Shown in pieces: positions 7,277-11,333 of a stretch of 11,333 nt of DNA; position 1 is the first letter of the stretch; each line of letters begins with the position of its first letter. The stretch covers positions 1 to 11,333 of the forward strand of contig JAHFCY010000098.1 of the NCBI GenBank assembly GCA_023249255.1, given 5' to 3'. The DNA is from Candidatus Lindowiibacteriota bacterium (GTDB lineage Bacteria > Lindowbacteria > 2-12-FULL-62-27). The notes under the pieces were generated by a model that saw only the letters and a program-made list of their open reading frames with translations, searched no databases and was not told where the DNA came from. The position numbers and the translations under genes were made by a program.

Positions 7277-8026
7277 TCATGGCCCGATCTGTGATTCCTT
7301 GAAGGATTTTTGGCGGACGTGTTTATTTTTCTCAAACAATTCCGGTTCGTTGCGGGCTAATTCCGCTATTTCTTTTAATCCAAACCACGGATTGACCGGC
7401 AGGAGCCGGCGATAAATTTCGCGGACCAGTGCGAGGTCGTCGGCCGTGTCGACGGTCAGTCGGAGCGAGTCATGGTGCAGGCCGTAGCGGTGCGGCGTGA
7501 CATCAAGCGGCGCAGTGCGGAACCGTCCCGGCATTTCATAAAAATATGGGGTGACGTGCTCCTGCTGGTAGGGTTCTGCCGTCTCGCTATGCGCGCGATC
7601 GAGCGCGGCGAACGAGAATATTTCCGCGCCGATGCCGAGAGGGCAATCGGATGCGCCGCCGTAGTCGATATTCAGCTGAAAAAATTGTTCGACCATTGCG
7701 TCGGATACGGATGGGTCGAGGAGAGGATTATCGCCGGTGAGGCGGACGATGACGTCGGCCTTCGCCGCCCGGGCCGCGCCCCAGAATCGGTCGAGGACAT
7801 TGTGAAGCGATCCGCGATGGACAAGGCATCGTCCGGCATATCGAACGGCCAGCGGATCGTCCTCCGGCCCGGCGGGACACGCGAGGACGATGGCGTCGAA
7901 TCGGCGGACACGCTGAGCGCGTTCGATGATCCAGTCGGTCAGCGGTTTTCCGGCGATATCGACGACGGCCTTGCCGGGAAGACGGGTGGACGTCATCCGG
8001 CTCTGGATGATGGCGGCGGTTTTCAG
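7277..8026 (-). CDS. Cytidylyltransferase, SpsF/PseF type
   Basis: This nucleotidyltransferase would activate a sugar acid by transferring CMP from CTP. Numbering from the proposed CTG at 8026, the signature IIQSRMTSTRLPGK (6-19) is the CTP-binding loop, VIVRLTGDNPLLDP (about 92-105) the metal-binding region, and QEHVTPYF (about 155-162) a further family motif. The first ATG, at 7996, would cut off the first beta strand and the IIQSR part of the loop, and no ATG, GTG or TTG occurs in frame upstream nearby. CTG at 8026 overlaps the TGA of the upstream gene (CTGA), so coupled initiation is likely. With CTG the length is 249 residues. The stop overlaps an ATG (ATGA) at 7280-7277, which opens only an 18-codon frame through the repeat. 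The neighbouring PseG-like gene points to a nonulosonic-acid-like pathway for surface or flagellin glycosylation. Confidence 0.82.
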   Translation of the reverse strand: MKTAAIIQSRMTSTRLPGKAVVDIAGKPLTDWIIERAQRVRRFDAIVLACPAGPEDDPLAVRYAGRCLVHRGSLHNVLDRFWGAARAAKADVIVRLTGDNPLLDPSVSDAMVEQFFQLNIDYGGASDCPLGIGAEIFSFAALDRAHSETAEPYQQEHVTPYFYEMPGRFRTAPLDVTPHRYGLHHDSLRLTVDTADDLALVREIYRRLLPVNPWFGLKEIAELARNEPELFEKNKHVRQKSFKESQIGP

Positions 8027-9054
8027 ACGCGAAGTGGATCGAGATCGAAAGTCTTGTTGGCCGTGACATGGATCGTTCGGGAAGGTCCGCCATTTTCGAC
8101 AACAATTGGAATTGACAGACCCTGTCCGGCGTCGCTATAGCGCGCGAGAATGCCCGCCGCCGTTTCGATGGCAACGTCATCCGCCGGGCCGTCGATGAGG
8201 ACGGATGGCGAGCCGACAACCGTACATGTCAGAAAGATGCGGCCGGACTTGTATCGGGCGAGCAGATTATTTTCAAGGCGATCGCGGCCGACGATGACTT
8301 TGACCGAATCGGTCAGCCGGAAGTGCCGGCCGGCGCCAAGGAGCATGACTTCGTCCTGCGTCAGTTCGCGGTCGGGTTTGTGGGCGAGCAGTTCGTGAAA
8401 GCGTTCCGCGTAAGTTTCGTCTGCGAGGAAACAGCACCCGCCGGCAGGCTGGGCAAAGCCGGTGATGCCGTATCGCGCGGCAAGTTCAATCTGAGGTTTT
8501 CGACTGCGGCCCTCGATTGCCAACAGCCGTTCCCGGTCAACCCATCCACGTTCTTCGGGGATCGTCACAGGCAGGAGTTTCGCTGAGAGGGGTCGAAGCA
8601 CAAGACGATCCAGTCCCGCCTCTTTTTCAATGATGCCGAGCGTCGGCCGGCGCTGGCTCATCGGACGCTGATTCAGAACTTCACCGGTAATGATAAACGA
8701 CGCACCAAATTCCTCCAGATGCTCGGCGGCGCTCCGGAGCATGAACACGCGGCAGTCGATGCAGGGATTCGCGTTTGCGCCGTAACCATGTTTGGGTTTG
8801 GTCACCATGCGGATGTATTCCTGCGAAATGTCGAGGACTTCAACCGGAACGCCCATGGATCGTGCCGTGGCCAGCGCATCATTTTTGTAGCGGCGCGGAT
8901 CATCCTCAGCGAGGACGTCCATGCGGCGTTTCCGTTCAGTAATGCAAAAGCCGGTATAAAAATGAAGGGCGAGGACGTCGATTCCCTGTTCGCGGATGAC
9001 TTTGACCGCGAGAGCCGAATCGAGACCTCCGGACAAGAGAGCCAGAGCTTTCAT
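8023..9054 (-). CDS. PP-loop ATPase, tRNA 2-thiouridylase (MnmA)-like, with NFACT-R-like C-terminus
   Basis: The 343-residue protein begins with MKALALLSGGLDSALAVKVI; SGGLDS (8-13) is the PP-loop that adenylates the target. Further marks are NPCIDCR (C98 and C101), a FIITGEVLNQRP segment (120-131) and QPAGGCCF (C207, C208), cysteines that could carry sulfur or a cluster. This matches the ThiI/MnmA-related thiolation family often annotated as tRNA thiouridine synthase. Residues about 245-310 (VKVIVGRDRLENNLLARY, then ILARYSDAG) resemble the RNA-binding NFACT-R type domain attached to such proteins. It is shorter than classical MnmA in domain layout and lacks its usual C-terminal barrels, so the modified nucleotide is uncertain. 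It is the first gene of the four-gene run, has no Shine-Dalgarno sequence, and its stop overlaps the probable CTG start of the next gene. Confidence 0.78.
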   Translation of the reverse strand: MKALALLSGGLDSALAVKVIREQGIDVLALHFYTGFCITERKRRMDVLAEDDPRRYKNDALATARSMGVPVEVLDISQEYIRMVTKPKHGYGANANPCIDCRVFMLRSAAEHLEEFGASFIITGEVLNQRPMSQRRPTLGIIEKEAGLDRLVLRPLSAKLLPVTIPEERGWVDRERLLAIEGRSRKPQIELAARYGITGFAQPAGGCCFLADETYAERFHELLAHKPDRELTQDEVMLLGAGRHFRLTDSVKVIVGRDRLENNLLARYKSGRIFLTCTVVGSPSVLIDGPADDVAIETAAGILARYSDAGQGLSIPIVVENGGPSRTIHVTANKTFDLDPLRV

Positions 9055-9065
9055 GTGTATATGAG

Positions 9066-9094
9066 AATCTAACCGGAACGAGGAAGGAAGTCAA
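9066..9094 (-). promoter_or_regulatory. Sigma-70-type promoter of the four-gene minus-strand run
   Basis: On the minus strand TTGACT (9089-9094), a 17-nt spacer and TAGATT (9066-9071) give a good sigma-70 match. The -10 ends 11 nt before the ATG at 9054, leaving a leader of only a few bases, in line with the missing Shine-Dalgarno sequence. Confidence 0.65.
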
Positions 9095-9117
9095 CAAAGA
9101 CGAATATGCGAATTCAA

Positions 9118-9176
9118 ATGTCAATAATGTCAATACCCGGCCCCAAGGGCAGCCCCAAGGGCAGGGCAAAGGGCGG
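9118..9176. repeat. Short direct tandem repeats between genes
   Basis: ATGTCAATA occurs twice in tandem at 9118-9135. CCCCAAGGGCAG occurs twice at 9141-9164, followed by a degenerate third copy at 9165-9176. They lie in the roughly 200-nt gap between the PP-loop gene and the small membrane protein gene. I see no coding potential; they may be replication-slippage products. Confidence 0.7.
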
Positions 9177-9185
9177 AGGGCGGGG

Positions 9186-9240
9186 AAAAAAGGGTGGGCC
9201 ACCCCCGATGCTGCTTGCCTGACGGTACGGTAGCCCACCC
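9186..9240 (-). terminator. Intrinsic terminator behind the small membrane protein gene
   Basis: Read on the minus strand, arms at 9240-9229 (GGGTGGGCTACC) and 9203-9192 (GGTGGCCCACCC) pair over 12 bp with one G-U pair, around a loop of about 25 nt, and are followed at once by six T (9191-9186). This sits 18 nt past the stop codon at 9258. The long loop is unusual for a terminator; a REP-like element acting as terminator is an alternative. Confidence 0.7.
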
Positions 9241-9257
9241 ACACGATGGGTATGTCT

Positions 9258-9560
9258 TTATTTTTGCCGGTCGATCGTCTTATTTTCGATGAATCGGATG
9301 GGACTGTTTGTCGTGTAAGCGATGTCCAGATCGCCGTCACCATCCAGATCAGAATACAGAATGTATGTTTCCTCCTGCATGTTGATGACCGGCCGCGTCT
9401 CCTCGAACTGAATAGTCGTGTGCGGCCCGTTTCCGGAAGCCTGTGCCTCGGCGCTCTTCTGCCGCCAGTCGACGTCGACCCGGAAGAAATAATTGAAAAT
9501 GAAAACGATCATCAGAATGACCGCTCCGGCCACGCTTCTGAACAACCAACGTTTGAACAT
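9258..9560 (-). CDS. Small membrane-anchored protein with Asp-rich calcium-loop-like motif
   Basis: I do not recognise a named family. The 100-residue product starts with a short basic segment (MFKRWLFR), then a hydrophobic helix at about 9-26, so it probably sits in the inner membrane with its C-terminal part outside the cytoplasm. DLDGDGDLDIAY (71-82) matches the acidic loops of FG-GAP/VCBS or dockerin-like calcium sites, although only one copy is present. The start is well supported by GGAGGA five nt before the ATG. The gene is divergent from flgE with 150 nt between them and is followed by a clear terminator, so it is a single-gene unit. Its proximity to flgE could mean a link to the cell envelope, but there is no direct evidence for a role. 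Confidence 0.65.
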   Translation of the reverse strand: MFKRWLFRSVAGAVILMIVFIFNYFFRVDVDWRQKSAEAQASGNGPHTTIQFEETRPVINMQEETYILYSDLDGDGDLDIAYTTNSPIRFIENKTIDRQK

Positions 9561-9710
9561 TGCAATCCTCCGAAACCGTCACCCTCTGACAGGCCCGATA
9601 AAAATAGCCTGCATGATTCCAATATCGTCAGCGGGCAGACGGAAGTTTAGGCTCCGGCCAAAAAGTTTTGGTTCAAGTCGGACCGCATGAATTGCCGATA
9701 GAGGGGATGT
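9561..9710. other. Divergent intergenic region between small membrane gene and flgE
   Basis: This 150-nt region must hold the control signals for both genes. I can support the ribosome-binding sequences at each end. GCCGATAG at 9694-9701 matches seven of eight positions of the flagellar sigma-28 -10 element (GCCGATAA), but no TAAA-type -35 lies at the right distance, and it abuts the GAGGGG at 9701-9706. No clear sigma-54 site was seen. Confidence 0.3.
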
Positions 9711-11333
9711 ATGGTCGACCGCGCGTTGTTTATCGGGTACAATGGGGCCATTTCACAACAGTTCGGAATTGATACGCTGGCGCACAATATCGTCAACGTC
9801 GATACCGTTGGTTACAGGGGCCAACGACCGACGTTTGCTGACATGTTCAGCCGTACGGATCGTCTTGCGACTACGACGACCAATCCGCTTCAGAGCGGGC
9901 ATGGCGCGAACATCCTCAGCATCGACACGATGCTGGGCCAGGGCGAGATCAAGCCGAGTAACTCCGCGACGAACTTGGCGATCGCTGGAGACGGGTTTTT
10001 TGTCATCAAGGATCAGCGAAATCCGGCGGTGTTCCGGAGTATGTACACGCGCGCCGGAAATTTTGAGTTCGACGCGGGCGTGACGGATTCCTCGAGCGGC
10101 AATCCGTTCACGTCCGACGGCCATGTTCTTTTTCTGAGGGATCATCCGACGTTCACGACGCTGCCGAGGCTGGTCGATCCCGCGACCGGCCGGGTTGTCC
10201 AGGGATATCTGGCCGACACAAATGGCGTGATTGACACGGGCGCCGCTGTCGATCTCACGATCGATCCCACGGCAATAGATCCTGCGCAAGAAAGCACAGG
10301 ATACACCATTCGGGGTTCAATCAAACAGGACCCGCCAACCTACAATTTGTCGGTCATGAAAAACAAAACGAACGGGCTGGTCGATTCGCTAAGCGGAAAC
10401 TACCGGGGCAACCAATCCCGGGGGCTCCTGACGGTCGACTGGAATGCCGACGGATCGGGATCCTGGAAATTCGTGAAGACGGGTGAAACCCAACCGGAAT
10501 CTTCAGCCGACTTCGCCAATTTTGACGCCGGCACCATTCAGAGAAATACGATTCTGCAGTTCATTCCGGGCATCACGATCCGCACGCAGGATGTTCAGGT
10601 TTCAGCCGGTACCGTCACGGCGATGATCGGGCCATTCAAAGTCAACAGCAATTCCACCGTGATCGACACCGTCGAAGGCGCCTATCTGGGGAACCGCGAT
10701 GACGGAAGGCTGACGATCAATACAACATCGGCCGGCGCTCTTTCCTGGTCATTCATTCCGGAGGGCAAAGAATTCATCAGCGAATCGGGGTCGGGAACTT
10801 TTGCCACAGCCGACAGCGCGATCAGCACGATCATTCCGGGCATCACGCTCCGAAAATCCGCCGGGACCGCCCTGTCCAACGGAACACTGATCGTCGATAC
10901 CAAACACAAACAGGATAGAGCCGGGGCCGTCACACCGTTATTCGACGACAGCTCGCCTTTCACCCAGCATACGCTGATCACCACGTTCAAAGAAATTCAA
11001 CAGAACGAATACGGCGTCATGGTCAGCGGCGAAACACAGGAGACGTTCAGCGACTCGTCAGTGGCGATTCTGCCGAACAGCCAGAGGCAGTTGAGCACGT
11101 ATGCCAACATCGACCCGAATCAGGTGACTGTCCGGCGCACGGCCGACACGTTCGATCTGACGATGGCGAAGTCGTTTGTGAGGTCAGACGCCGGAAACAA
11201 CGTTTCCGCCGCGTCACTTCGCGGCGCCTACTGGAAATCAGACTTGAGCGGAACGATCGGACTCAGCATCAACGATGATGGGACCGGTGTCTGGACGTTC
11301 ACGCCCGTGAATCAGGCGCAGGCGACCGACCAG
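9711..11333 (+). CDS. flgE: Flagellar hook protein FlgE, 3' end outside the window
   Basis: The frame is open for 541 codons from ATG 9711 to the window edge, so the C-terminus is missing. FlgE polymerises into the hook joining the basal body to the filament. Family marks are ALFIGYNGAISQQFGIDTLA (5-24), the rod/hook N-terminal motif HNIVNVDTVGYRG (25-37), NLAIAGDGFFVIKD (88-101), MYTRAGNFEFD (111-121) and GRVVQGYLADTNG (160-172). From about residue 225 the sequence departs from ordinary FlgE: repeats with the pattern G-Y-x-G-N then L-T-x-x-x-x-x-x-G-x-x-S-W-x-F start near Y231 and Y325, a third begins near Y507 and runs off the edge. They also share a PGIT[IL]R segment near 286 and 376. The start is supported by GAGGGG four nt upstream. 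FlgF or FlgG is less likely given the long middle insertion. Confidence 0.85.
   Translation, partial: MVDRALFIGYNGAISQQFGIDTLAHNIVNVDTVGYRGQRPTFADMFSRTDRLATTTTNPLQSGHGANILSIDTMLGQGEIKPSNSATNLAIAGDGFFVIKDQRNPAVFRSMYTRAGNFEFDAGVTDSSSGNPFTSDGHVLFLRDHPTFTTLPRLVDPATGRVVQGYLADTNGVIDTGAAVDLTIDPTAIDPAQESTGYTIRGSIKQDPPTYNLSVMKNKTNGLVDSLSGNYRGNQSRGLLTVDWNADGSGSWKFVKTGETQPESSADFANFDAGTIQRNTILQFIPGITIRTQDVQVSAGTVTAMIGPFKVNSNSTVIDTVEGAYLGNRDDGRLTINTTSAGALSWSFIPEGKEFISESGSGTFATADSAISTIIPGITLRKSAGTALSNGTLIVDTKHKQDRAGAVTPLFDDSSPFTQHTLITTFKEIQQNEYGVMVSGETQETFSDSSVAILPNSQRQLSTYANIDPNQVTVRRTADTFDLTMAKSFVRSDAGNNVSAASLRGAYWKSDLSGTIGLSINDDGTGVWTFTPVNQAQATDQ

Noticed and set aside
7174-7335. N-terminal extension of the PseG-like protein from TTG 7335
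   Set aside because: It overlaps the end of the cytidylyltransferase gene and is mostly translated 54-bp repeat; homologues begin near the GTG at 7173.
9753-10289. Open frame of 178 codons on the - strand
   Set aside because: It is antisense to the first part of flgE, which is clearly a hook protein; the predicted product is Arg-rich and featureless.

Overview
The window is a piece of a bacterial chromosome of moderately high GC, densely packed and apparently from a motile organism: it holds a flagellar hook gene, genes for a CMP-activated surface sugar, and an integrase. I cannot assign a phylum. Several genes have no Shine-Dalgarno sequence but carry a -10-like hexamer 9 to 11 nt before the start codon, so leaderless mRNAs may be common in this organism.

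Layout. 1-184: G-rich non-coding DNA with short inverted repeats. 185-1330 (-): tyrosine recombinase with an extra HARP-like N-terminal domain. 1416-3626 (-): YgfK-like iron-sulfur oxidoreductase that lacks the FAD/NAD(P) module of the E. coli protein. 3627-3706: compact divergent promoter region. 3707-4891 (+): glutamate-cysteine ligase of the rare Acidithiobacillus ferrooxidans type. 4881-9054 (-): a four-gene tail-to-head run. In transcription order it encodes a PP-loop tRNA-thiolation-like ATPase, a SpsF/PseF-type cytidylyltransferase (probable CTG start overlapping the previous stop), a PseG-like nucleotide-sugar hydrolase (start region carrying two tandem 54-bp palindromic repeats), and a circularly permuted ATP-grasp enzyme. 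9055-9257: promoter, small tandem repeats and an intrinsic terminator. 9258-9560 (-): small membrane-anchored protein with an Asp-rich calcium-loop-like motif. 9711-11333 (+): flagellar hook protein FlgE, open at the window edge, with about 94-residue repeats inserted in its middle.

How the parts may work together. The ygfK-like and gshA-like genes diverge from overlapping promoters, and gshA converges on the ATP-grasp gene with 11 nt of overlap. This suggests, as inference only, a thiol/redox group in which the ATP-grasp enzyme could replace glutathione synthetase or make a different gamma-glutamyl-cysteine compound. The cytidylyltransferase and PseG homologue fit nonulosonic-acid type sugar activation, perhaps for flagellin or surface glycosylation. 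The other enzymes of that pathway are not in the window. No tRNA, rRNA, CRISPR array or transposon was seen.
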